Shown here piece by piece: positions 1 through 9,936 of a stretch of 64,000 nucleotides of DNA. Below the pieces are notes generated by a model. It was not told the DNA's origin. It was given only the letters and a program-made list of their open reading frames with translations, and made no database searches. The stretch is from Anthostomella pinea. Taxonomy: Eukaryota > Ascomycota > Sordariomycetes > Xylariales > Xylariaceae. Location of the stretch: NCBI GenBank assembly GCA_963556695.1, contig CAUWAG010000012.1, forward strand, positions 3,162,001 through 3,226,000. The letters are read 5' to 3'. Each line of letters opens with the position of its first letter. Positions within the stretch are counted from its first letter, which is position 1. Both the position numbers and the translations under genes were made by a program.

Positions 1-500
1 GACTCACAAACTGTTTTCTCAATATCCACGCGGGAGTGGGCTACACCGTGAAAATGCAGTTCCAGTCGCCAACCAGGATCCAAGTCAGGTGTCAGGCTGG
101 TAGATTCTGTCCATGTACCTCCTCTGCTGACAGCGGATGAGGCCTTTCCGTGCTGAGGAGAAATGCCAGTTTGATAGTTCAACTTCAGCTGTTACAGACG
201 CTGGTGCTTCCTTCTGTTAGATTCCGAACGGGGTTGTGAGGCAGACAGATGAATCATACTCGAAAATCCCGCCCCCGAGCCCAGTCGTCTTCAACTCTAC
301 AACAACGAGTTGCGAAGATACAGTCCAGCAAACTACAGTACAACTGTGTGGCCCTCATCCTCATCCGTCAGTCTTGCCATCATGTATCTTTGCGTCTCAA
401 GACTGGGACAAGTAGTCAGCCACGGCGTTGTCAAAGTCGATTCAGGTCGAAAGTAGACTTATCTCCACAACAGGTTCCCCACGCAGTTACTTCTCTGGAC
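1..500. other. Region downstream of the terpene cyclase
   Basis: Positions about 430-500 hold the out-of-gene C-terminal remnant of the terpene cyclase. I see no recognisable gene in 1-430. Confidence 0.4.
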
Positions 501-1602
501 CTAGATGAATGTCTCCAACTCATGTAGGCATCCTTTCTTGCCCTGGTCCCGGAACAACAAGAGATGTGCCGCTTGGTCAAATTGTAGCTTTGCAGTTCGC
601 AGACATGTGACTGACTCAGAGACGGCTTTCTCGATGTCACCCAGCGAAGCGAAGAGCAGTGGAACCATACTGTCAATGCAGCCGCTTTTGATTTCCTTTC
701 TCAGAGAGACCAGATCATTGGTGATCGAGATGGTGACGTTCGTCTCTCTCCATAGAGCCTGCATAGGCTCACTCTGCATGAGGTCTGACGGTAGGCGGAG
801 GGACAAGGAGTACACTGCAGGAGCAGTGCCGATATAGACTGCACTGGTGCCAAGACGAAAGTTCCAATACTCGTTCAAGGTGGGCACATCACCTCTCATC
901 CGGGTATCTTGCTCCAACCGTGATGCAGTCATGAATCGGGAAATCTCATCGTAGAACCGCTGGCACTGGTTTGCATCATATGAGGCGCGCAGTGCCGAGC
1001 CGATCACATCGAAGCTCTGGACTATCTTGTTCAAGGTGGGATGAACCGCCTCAGGTGCCCTAGCCCAAGACTGACACCTACGAAATGTAGGGTGCTGTCT
1101 CTGTAAGCTTGAGCGCCGGAAATGTCTTCGGCGTACGATCCACTCGGCTCGTCGATCTCATCGTCCCATGTGAAAAGCCAGATAGCGAGGTAGGCAAGAA
1201 CCTCAAGCTGTGCCAGCGGAGCTTCTGGCCACCAGAGTGCAGTGAACAAAGCGAAGTCCGCGAGCTCTAGTCGCCTTTGCTTCTCCCCACCGAAATTGAG
1301 GCTGCAATTCATGTTGCTTAGTATGTGTGTGGCCTGTGGAAAGGCTTTCTTCCGTGTTCGACGTACATTTCCAGCCGTTTCCCTACTTTTTCTCTCAATG
1401 GTTCAATCCAGGGGTTAAGGTGTAGTGCTCTAATCCCCTTCCAATCCGCGAAAATCTCTCTGAGGTCGGGAAGATGTATCGTATGGCCTTTAATGCTAGA
1501 CAGAAGTAAGCTTCTCCGGTTGGGGTCTGCCTGCCCAGATGGTGCGGGCTGAATGCTTGAGGCCGTCATTTTAAGGGCTCGATCTGGGTCTATGACAGTC
1601 AT
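501..1602 (-). pseudogene. Class I terpene cyclase (sesquiterpene synthase-like), C-terminus cut by nonsense codons
   Basis: The likely enzyme cyclises a prenyl diphosphate (farnesyl diphosphate by analogy). Three exons fit: 1367-1569 (or from an upstream ATG at 1602), 1082-1301 and 501-1025. The first intron has donor GTACGT, branch-like TACTAAG and acceptor TTGCAG. From 1569 this gives 315 aa. The metal-binding aspartate motif WDDEIDEPSG lies in exon 2 and the NSE motif NDLVSLRKE in exon 3, so the catalytic motifs are intact. Reading stops at TAG (501-503). The same frame continues with a stretch resembling the usual C-terminal NCxGNLxW block (about 465-488) and then a TAA (459-461). Both stops are one C-to-T change from Gln codons, as expected of RIP. 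The neighbour is a divergent P450, so this is probably a terpene-cluster remnant. The protein may be truncated but folded, or dead; the product is unknown. Confidence 0.75.
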
Positions 1603-2289
1603 TCCAAGACTGAAAGAAGAGGAGCAAACGCATAACCACAACTCGCTCTGTGATTCCCATGTATCCTATCGTCATATTATCGATATGTGCAATAAGGCGC
1701 AGGAAAGGCCTTATCAGGCCGATCGGCCCGCGACATAAGCTCGTCTTCCGAAGAACTGCAATGCAGTATCGTTTGTGGACCTACTATAGCGACAAGTCTC
1801 ACCTGCAGATAGGTATGTAGGTAATGTTCCATCGCATCCCATAGATGAAAGCGATTCAAACAGTCGGTGCTTCCGGGTGTGCCATATGATTCTGTTGGTT
1901 CGAGCTGCATGACCACCCTTGGCGCCGAAGCAATTGGTTGGACTGCTTGATGCGTGATGTTGCCCGCTTGATGTAGTATCGTCGTTGTACCCTGCCGAGG
2001 GGTGACAAATGTGATGGGCCGATGTGCCATCTTCTGTTGGCTCGATCCTGAAAGAGAATATTGGTGCGTACGTAGGACAGTTGGGCAGAGCCGCATGGTA
2101 CCACTAATGGTCTCATCATTTTCGATGATATTTCGGTATGGGGGCAGCGATGCGCCTGGAGGGCGCGCATCTAGGATACAAGTAGAGACCAGAATATACC
2201 AATTTACCCACTCTGAATATGTGATCTTCCCGTCGATGAAGGTGTCACTTTCAAGCAAACAAATCAAGCCAAGCTACTGTCGAACTGCT
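1603..2289. promoter_or_regulatory. Divergent intergenic region between terpene cyclase and P450
   Basis: This spacer of about 0.7 kb separates the 5' ends of two divergent genes and so should hold both promoters. I recognise no specific site. Confidence 0.4.
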
Positions 2290-2806
2290 ATGGAACCCAG
2301 CATTATGCTCAACAGCTTCCCCCCCTCACTATTGTTACTCACAGGCATCACCTGCTTGCTCCTACCACTGTGCCTTGCCGTTTACCGTCTCTGGTATCAC
2401 CCACTGGCACAATTTCCAGGACCACGTCTTGCCGCAGCAACTCACTGGTACGAAGCGTGTAATGAACTCATTCACAATGGCGGTTCACAATTTGCCCCCA
2501 AAGTAAGGGATCTCCACAGTCTGTACGGTCCCATTGTCCGCATAATCCTTGATGAAATCTCTGTCAACGATGCGCGTTTTCACGATGAGCTCTACGCCCC
2601 CCAGCCCACAGTACGAGATCGGCCTCCAAGCTTTTCGGCGTTTCTTGGGATCACCCATGGATCATTCAGTATATCTGATCACGGCATACACCGGAACAAG
2701 AGAATGGCGTACACCCCGTTTTTCTCCTCGCCAATTGTCATGGCGTCCGAAAAACTCGTCACGGAGCGGGTCCTGCACCTATGTGGTCTTCTCCGATCCA
2801 AAGGAG

Positions 2807-2820
2807 ATCAAATACCCGAA
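2807..2820 (+). repeat. SINE target-site duplication, left copy
   Basis: ATCAAATACCCGAA is repeated exactly at 3383-3396 and brackets the SINE inside the P450 exon. Confidence 0.9.
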
Positions 2821-3382
2821 GGCCGTATGGCGCAATGGTCAAATGCGCCTGGTTGTGTTCTCGTTTGTGCGGTGGGCGACGAGAACAAGTGGGTTCGAAT
2901 CCTGCTATGGCCCCCTTCTGACCCGGCTTGTGCGAGTCGACAACCAGCACATGACAGTAAAGAGGCCCCTTATCGCAGAGCCCGATAGCCAAACAGCTTG
3001 TCTCCACAACACCCATTCCTGCGAGGTTTTTCCCCTTATGGTTTCCCTCGCTAGCAGATAACAAACACCTATTTCACCCACCAATGCGACATATATCGAA
3101 CGGCTACTGGAACGATGTGTACACCAGAGGACTGAGGTTCACTGGGTCGCTTTGTCACTGGACAGGAGGTTTTTCTGACAGAATTGTGCTTGGGTATTGA
3201 CTAAAACCATCTGGACACTCCAGATTAGTACCGCTACAGCGAGGATAGGTTTGTGCGCGGATCTGAATGTATCTAGACTGACACCTCTACAACCTTGCGA
3301 TGCAATGCCTCTGGGAGGCGTGGTTTGCCCTGTTGAGGGACTGCACCCACGATAAATATAATCATCATCATCAATCATCATC
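2821..3382 (+). mobile_element. tRNA-derived SINE with a LINE-derived 3' tail
   Basis: The head (about 2821-2912) is tRNA-like. Its first seven bases, GGCCGTA, pair with TATGGCC near 2911 (one G-T pair). An A-box-like TGGCGCAATGG follows at about 2827, and a perfect B box GGTTCGAATCC at about 2894. A self-complementary stem TTCTCGT/ACGAGAA lies between. The tail (about 3250-3358) matches, in the same sense, the 3' end of the Tad1-like LINE at 5755-9320 (for example the block CTCTGGGAGGCGTGGTTTGC), through to a shared TAAATATAA. The element ends in an (ATC)n tract. It is flanked by the 14-bp duplication ATCAAATACCCGAA (2807-2820 and 3383-3396). The body between head and tail is unassigned. It would be transcribed by Pol III and mobilised by LINE proteins, by analogy with other SINEs. 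Confidence 0.88.
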
Positions 3383-3396
3383 ATCAAATACCCGAA
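3383..3396 (+). repeat. SINE target-site duplication, right copy
   Basis: Exact copy of 2807-2820. The P450 reading frame resumes from it. Confidence 0.9.
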
Positions 3397-3645
3397 CTTC
3401 GGACATACTTCGCCGCGATCAGCTTTGACACATTCTTCACATGTGCATTTGCTGACTCCTTGGACCTTCTGGACGACCTTCCATTGGCCGATCAATGCAA
3501 TCAAATTGTCGAGCTTCTTGTCACCAGCGTCCCTGTACATCGGATATTCCCGTGGTTAACTACAGTTGCTAGGATGGTTCCTCAGGCGCTTCTTTGCCGC
3601 CTTTCCCATCACGTTCTGAGGGTATTCGGTTTGCATGAGGTATAA

Positions 3646-4050
3646 AGATGACCACCAGGTGTCGCATACAATAAGTTACATTTTCTATAGCTGGTATTGA
3701 AGTCCTCTGAGAAAAGAGTATAAGTTTAAAATATTTTCAAAATATAATAAGAAAAGACTTGAGGATTTTTTTTTAAATACTTTTGCTTTTCAATTATAAA
3801 ATAATCCTCTTTTTTTAAAACAAACTTTTAATACATTAAGCTTTGAAATATTTAACATTTTATAAAACTTATTAATATATATATAATATGAATAACAGTT
3901 TTTAAAAAAACCTAAGAATTTTGATTTTAATTTAAATTAATTTGTGAAATGAAAAACCTAAAAATTAAATAATTATGAAATAATTATAATAATAATTACT
4001 AAAATATTTAATTCTTTATATAATAATAAGATTAATTTATAGATATATAA
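3646..4050. other. AT-rich, RIP-like stretch
   Basis: Very AT-rich sequence with long A and T runs and no open frame; it begins just after the P450 fragment ends. It looks like degraded repeat DNA. Confidence 0.6.
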
Positions 4051-4219
4051 TTGTGAGGATTGTGGTGGCAGTATGGTGGCAGTCAGGGAGGCTGCCAGCT
4101 GACAAGGGGTCAGACAGGCACCTTGGCAGAATAAAGGGATGGAAGCACCAGGAAAGGTGGCTTTCATTGGTGATAGACAAGGGATCCTTGGCTGGAGGAT
4201 CAATGGATGGGCACATCTT

Positions 4220-4433
4220 TGTCACTGCGAGTGTACTGAGGAGCTGGGACATGGCCTGCAGCAAGCAGCTATTACTCTATTGACGAGAATATCAAGACTA
4301 GAGAGGAAAAGAAGAGAGAGAGAGAGATAGGTACAGTGGGAGGTTGCCCCTTTAAGGGGATCCTCTGGTCAGATCCTTCCCTTATTGGGAAGTATCCGCT
4401 TGTCATGTGGGAAGGTCTGTGCAGGCCGTCACA
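4220..4433 (+). mobile_element. Solo LTR, family A, copy 1
   Basis: The 214-bp unit begins TGTCACTG and ends CCGTCACA, the TG...CA termini of an LTR. It is flanked by a perfect 5-bp duplication, ATCTT (4215-4219 and 4434-4438). Nearly the same sequence occurs at 24452-24662 (opposite strand) and 41171-41382. It contains a purine-rich AGAGAGAG tract and the block TTGCCCCTTTAAGGGGATCC. No internal retrotransposon genes adjoin it, so it is a solo LTR. Confidence 0.82.
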
Positions 4434-5754
4434 ATCTTTATATTTTGGTGTGTATTTAGTACTAGATTGGTCCCCCAGACCCATGGATAAATGCAACGCA
4501 CTAGACCGATCATCACCCCCATGTTCTGACTCTGATGATCTGATAATAATATTATAAAATATTTATTTTTATTGAAATGATAAAGTTATAATAATCATAT
4601 AAGTAATGGAGAAGTCGCTGCCTGCTCTGCCGGGTTTAGCGGCACGCCTGATTCGGCATGGCGTCTCATCTGCCCTGTGCAAGCTCGCGCACTTGCACAG
4701 TCCAGTCCGCTGCATCTCATAAGTACGGACGGCACCCCCGACATTCCTTTTTGGGTACTCTCTACATCCCCTCCTTTCAGTCCCGCCCTCGGTCCTATGG
4801 ATCTTGGTTTCACAGCCGTTTAGTTCCACGCCTTCTGCTGTTGTCTAGATATTTGACTCACAGCTGACTCCAAGAATGACTTTAGCTAATTTGAGAATTT
4901 GTGAAACTGTGCACCTCGACACCCACCTCGACACCCATATAGTGGCTTTCGCCACCTTAGTTATTGATTATTATCCATTGTTTGTTGGAATTTGAATACC
5001 TCTCTGTCCAAGCCATAGAGCTCAGAATGTCTAGATAGGGGCCCAAACTCTGCCTGATAATTCTATCAGGTACTAGACACTATGCGGAGTATTAAGGGGA
5101 CTATGCCTAGAAAGAGTACACCCATTCTTCAGTAGTCTGTAGTATGGGTAAAATAGATCCTTGACGGCAAGGAGCAGTCAGTTCTTGCATATGGTTCTAT
5201 AATTTGTTGTAGAAGCCCAAACAAGGATCGAGCGAGGCGTTGCGGCCCTCCACACTGGGCGCTTATTTGGCTCAAACATTTCCTTTCCGCCCACGTAATT
5301 GGACTGTTGCGATAACCCGGCCGTTTTATGCAGGTGAATGGAATACATCTGCTGACAAACCTTGACCCTCGATCGTCACTTGAGGCCTCCGAGTTAGGAG
5401 GCAGGTGCTCTCATACTTTGTCGCGGCAACTCCGAGGATCGTATGACCGCAGGAGAAACTATTGGCTGGTGATGATTGCGGAGGATCAGTGTGGTCTGGT
5501 GATATCTCTTGACGGTATTGATCGACGGCACGATGATATTCAGTACTTGTGATATTTATGCTCTGGCAGATTATCCACTTTGTTTGGGTGTGACTGCTTA
5601 CATCTCGTTTTGCTGACGATCAATACCCAATTCTGCTCAGCTCTACGTCTCGAGCTAGCTATAAAGTCAATGTTCTTGTGTTTTAGAGGACTTTGTTCTA
5701 AAGCCAACTCAACAACTTGTTAACAGTGTAGCAACAATGCCGGTCGATTTAGTT
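4434..5754. other. Intergenic region without recognisable genes
   Basis: Holds the right flank of the solo LTR, a short AT-rich patch (about 4540-4600) and mixed-composition sequence to the start of the LINE tail. The two small open frames (4569-4829, 5328-5552) show no family signature. Confidence 0.4.
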
Positions 5755-5779
5755 TGTTTGTTTGTTTGTTTGTTTGTTT
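5753..5779 (+). repeat. (TTTG)n tract = LINE 3' tail
   Basis: Tandem GTTT units mark the 3' terminus of the minus-strand LINE. The same tract ends the fragment at 52208. Confidence 0.85.
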
Positions 5780-7341
5780 TTTTATTTTATATTTAACGTG
5801 GGGGATTGCTCCTCAGTAGTGCAAACCACGCCTCCCAGAGCCTCTGCATCGCAGGGTTGTGGAGGTATCAAGATAATAAGTACAGTCAGTCCCGCTCACG
5901 AGCACATCCCCGTTGTTGCGGCGGTATGACCTTGGGTCATCCATCTGGTCCTTTAAGAACAGCTATCTATCGAGGGCAGATTGATGAAAAGAATTTGCTC
6001 TTCTCCACGAATTTTGCCCATTCTGTGCTCCTCTCCCCTAAGTATTATAAACAAGCTGTCCTAGGCAAGTACCTGGGCAACAGCCGATTTTTCCCCAGTC
6101 TCTTATAAAAGAAAATATATTGTGGTGTTTTCTTCTCACCACAGCTGCAGTGATTATTTGAGTCTGTATGCCCAAAGCGTTCATGATATCTGGCAAAGTC
6201 GCCATGTCCAGATCTGGCCGCTAGAAGTCTGTATAAAGTACTCCTCTTAAAAGATATAAGGTCTCTTTTAGTTATTGCATGTGAGTATACTTCTTAATAT
6301 TTAGGTTCTGATTGGTCTTTTTATTATAGATTGAACTCTTTTTTGCCCTTTTTTTTGAGATCTCTCTTGACCTATAGGATTGTGGGAAGGTTTATTGTGT
6401 CTAATTCTAGCATGGCACCCTCTTTTGTTAGTGTGTCGGCAGCTTCGTTGCCATTAATATCTCTGTATCCAGGAATCCACTTGACGGTCACTCCAGGAGT
6501 GTGTGCCGTGGCAAGTTCTTAGAATCGTAGAAAAATGATCTGTGATGTCTCGGGTGGAGTCCCGTTGAGCCATCTATCACTGACGTGTTGTCCAGGCAGA
6601 CATATAGCCGTTTTCTGTGTCTAATCGCCCTGGCTGCTGCGAGACCTTGGAGAGCATCATAGACTTCAGTATCTATTACTTCTGCTTGAAGAAGTCTGTC
6701 TTTTCCCTAGTATACTTTTTGTGTAGTGTTGCCTTTTTTGATGATGTAGCCCTATCCAGTGCGGGTTGTGCCTTTGTCGTCCAATTGTGATCTGCCTGAG
6801 TAGATGACAAGGTCAGTGTTCACATTTCTCTCTTATAACCATTCCTTAAAGAGCTCTATCTTTTTGTCTTTGTCCTTTCGGATTGGGGGCTTTTTCTATA
6901 ATAGCTTGGTGAGTATTGGTCTCTGGAAGTCAGGGACTAGCTGGAAGTTTCTTTGTAGCTTTGTTGGTTCCTTACGAGCTTGTACTTGAGCCTGTCAACA
7001 AGAGGGTGACTTTGATCTAAACATCCGAGTCGTAGGCCGTGACGCTGTCTTATTACCTCTGTAAGAACTCCTGCTAGAGGAATCTATGATTCAAAGTATA
7101 GGATATGTCCAGGGTGTGTTTTCTAGACCGGCAGGATAGCCCTGATCACTGTTCGTAGTACAGCATCTATCGTTCCAAGAAGCCCCTTAATACGACATGC
7201 TGATGTCTCACCTGAGCTCCTGATTTTTTTGATTCCTGGGTACCAGGCCTCTAAGCCATATGTAAGAATAAGAATAACACAAGCTTTCACAGCCCTCCTG
7301 GTTGAATTTACTGGGAGTCCTTTGACTGTGTTGCATAGTCC

Positions 7342-7710
7342 TCAAAGGTGATTTGCTACCTTACTAGCTTTCTTGGCCCAGTGAGAAACATGATCTTTGA
7401 CGTTTAGTTTTCTATCCAGAAGGACACCTAGCCATCGCATGGAAAGCTTGGCTATTTTGTTCATTGTCCCGTGGCGGACTGGAGGGTTGTCTGAGTTCTT
7501 TTTCCTTAAGAAGTGCATGATCTTAGTTTTGTCAGGGTCAAATTTAATAGAGGGTTCTTGTATCAGAATGATGTCTGCTTGCTCTCCTTTGTAGTCAGTC
7601 AGGTTAATGGCTAACTCTGTAGGGCCTGCACTCTTTTGTCCTCCTGCCGCATTCATGGAATGGATGACTAGATGCCCGTGTCGATGTGTTTCGTTTGATG
7701 TACCTAGCAT
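7342..7710 (-). pseudogene. LINE endonuclease-to-RT deletion junction ORF
   Basis: This 122-codon frame fuses the N-terminal part of an apurinic-type endonuclease (motif ADIILIQEPS) to the distal part of a Tad1-type reverse transcriptase (FDPDKTKIMHF ... SMRWLGVLLDRKL). Intact relatives carry roughly 2 kb more between these motifs, so the frame records one clean internal deletion. It has no expected activity. Confidence 0.7.
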
Positions 7711-8498
7711 TAATAGACAACAATGGTGTCAGCATCTCTGGGATGAGTTGTATTTATTGTGTCGATTTGTATTGTGGTGTCTTTGCTATTGTTATTAGGT
7801 GTTGACCTAGCTTGGTTTTTGCCTGTTTCATTGAAGGCCCTGGATCTGGCTCTTTCTCCGGCCAGCCTTATTCCCTGGATTTGCTCCCATGTGTGCTTGT
7901 GGATGATGCCTTTCACAACCTTGGGGCGTGCAGGGCATTTGTCAAAGTTGGTAGCATGAGGTCCTTTACAGTTGACACACTTTGGGATTGGTTTTTTGCA
8001 CTCCCCCTGGTGTACTGCACTGGCGCAACGTGCACATACTTGCTTTTCACATCGGTAGTTCTTACCATGGTATCTGAAGCAGCTCGCACACTGGTGAACC
8101 TTGGGGGAGTATTAAATGTGCCTTGAGGTCATTAAGTGAGCAAAAAGGGTGAATGGTTTCTTTGCTGCACAGGGCAGAGAGATCACCCATGTTGTCTCTG
8201 GATCAGAATCCACTGTGTTCCTTGAGAATATGTACCTTAAAGGTCTGTCACCTGTTTGGGCTTCAACTTTCTTAGTAATAACAATATCGGTAATGTCAAT
8301 TGTTAACCCTTCCGCATTGATAACCTTTCTTAGGCATCCATCGACCTTATAGTGATGCCAGACTGTGTGGGTCTCGATCTTTTCTGCCTTGAGAATGTCA
8401 GTGATTTCTTCTTAGAAGGTTAGGAGCTTAGCCTGAGTTGGCTTGTCCCTTGGGTGTAAGGTAAATCCGGAGGGGCACCGGGTTACTTCTCTAAGCTC

Positions 8499-8900
8499 TT
8501 AAGGGTGGAACTTAAGTCTTCTGTTCAGTGTAGACTTTACTCCATAAGGCTCTAAGTGGCTATTATCCATACGAACAAAAACCCGGAGATCATCCTGCTT
8601 TTTCTTCAGTTGGTTGGCAGTGATGAGGGCGCCAGGCTGTGTTTTTCTCATGGTAGTGTTGACTGTCCGTGGATGCTGTCGCTGGCTAGAGGAGACAGTT
8701 TGGGCGAAGGTCATGATGGGCTTCACTATCCCTATCCCCCCAGGAATGGTCTTCTTTTTGGGCGGATCTCGGGTTTCTAGCCACTTGTTCAGACATTTAG
8801 AGAAGAAAGTGCTGAACTCCTTGGCATGAGAATATAGTTCGGTTCCAGTTTTCTTAAGTGTCTTATCAACTACTGCAGCACACTCCTGAAATATTGTCAT
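8499..8900 (-). pseudogene. LINE ORF1 (gag-like) fragment
   Basis: A 133-codon piece of the gag-like ORF1. It is continuous with related sequence upstream (to about 9316) and with the zinc-knuckle region downstream (about 8060-7900), but stops and shifts break the frame. It has the charged, lysine-rich character of a nucleic-acid-binding protein. Assignment rests on position in the element and on the zinc knuckles. Confidence 0.6.
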
Positions 8901-9320
8901 CCTGGCTTCATAAAGGTGCTTGTCTTTAACCAGTATCTTAGCAACTTGGCCCTGGCACTCTGAAGAAAAAGCTTTGCTCCCTATATCACATCCAATGGCT
9001 TGGTCTGCAGAGATTCGTTCAATTAAGGTTGTTTCATTCTAGTGATGCTGCCGTCATTGATATTTCAGGATTTTCCTTTCAGAGGGGAAACAATGGTAAA
9101 GTCAGCCTCGGAGACCTGTGACGGGCTGCTGTTGATGTCGTCAAGCAGCGCCTGGCGGAGCCTGCTCAGAGTTGCCGGGCTGTATGTCTTTCTAGGGGCC
9201 GGGGATTTGAGCACGCCGCCAGTGGTCGTCTTTGGGACGGCCACGGGCGTATTTGGGAGCCCGTCGTGGAAGGGTGCCATCCGGCTTGTGAGAAAAATTC
9301 TCTTCTGCCTTAACAAAGAT

Positions 9321-9936
9321 AGTCAGTTACTAAAAGAAATGCCTACTTTAGCGCAGGTATCGAGGTTGCGCCCTAACAGCGGGGCACCAAGAAAAAATAG
9401 TTGTTTGCGGAGTGTTGTTGTTGTGGTTGTTTGGACCAGGGATGATAGGAGGATGCCGTCGTCAATGACAATGTCAAAGAGATCGGAAAAGAAAATCGGA
9501 TGAGCCCCTTTCCTAGAACCTATAAGTCGTTGATAAATCAATGGCAGATCCCGTAATGAAGATTTGTTATGTGCACTTTCGCTCGATACCATGATCCTAG
9601 GCGTCGGTGATTCGAATTCCTCAAATCCGGCGGATTCTCTTTTTCTGACCGACTGTCAGAACACCCGTCGGGATTCGGACGTGCAACCAAATGCCCCTGC
9701 ACAATTTCTGAAGTGAAGACATATCAAAGAGTTCTGGTCCTCACCTCTTAGACTGTGGTACCCAGACATCTTCGCAAACCTCGGCATCGGCATCGGCTGC
9801 ATCAACCGTCATGATTCTCCTTCCTTCGATGCATTGCCGACTTTGACAAACCACTCGCTCTATTACCACTTCACATACTCTGACAAACAGTACAGTGATC
9901 GCAGATCTGTCCGAAACTTATAATCCTGCGTCCATC
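9321..9936. other. Spacer between LINE and MFS gene
   Basis: A minus-strand open frame (9323-9592) shows no known family and may be the degenerate LINE 5' end. The rest should hold the MFS promoter; I see no specific site. Confidence 0.35.

Larger units (their letters stand above)
2290..3645 (+). pseudogene. Cytochrome P450, N-terminal half, interrupted by a SINE
   Basis: The ATG at 2290 opens a membrane-anchored P450: a hydrophobic N-terminal segment (about residues 10-30), then the tryptophan/proline-rich hinge YRLWYHPLAQFPGPR typical of fungal microsomal P450s. The frame runs to 2820, is broken by the 562-bp element at 2821-3382, and resumes in the same frame after the target-site duplication (3383-3396), running on to a TAA at 3643-3645. 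Removing the element and one duplication copy leaves an open frame across the junction, so the insertion is the only lesion there. About 260 residues are encoded. The I-helix, ExxR and heme-binding cysteine motif are absent, and AT-rich DNA begins soon after, so the 3' half is lost or degraded. The family resembles trichodiene-oxygenase-type P450s. It was probably the partner of the divergent terpene cyclase; now non-functional. Confidence 0.8.
5755..9320 (-). mobile_element. Tad1-like non-LTR retrotransposon (LINE), internally deleted and mutated
   Basis: Read on the minus strand, the element runs from a gag-like ORF1 (about 9316-7710) through a short endonuclease start, the end of reverse transcriptase and an RNase H domain to a 3' region ending in a (CAAA)n tail at about 5755-5780. 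ORF1 carries CCHC zinc knuckles (about 7900-8060, for example CVNCKGPHATNFDKC). The endonuclease start (ADIILIQEPSI) is joined at about 7560 directly to the RT segment FDPDKTKIMHF, so most of endonuclease and RT is missing. RNase H shows VKWIPGYRDINGNEAAD (about 6400-6500). Several frames are broken by stops. At about 3.6 kb it is far shorter than a full Tad1 (about 7 kb). The 5' boundary near 9.3-9.6 kb is uncertain and I found no target-site duplication. Confidence 0.8.
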
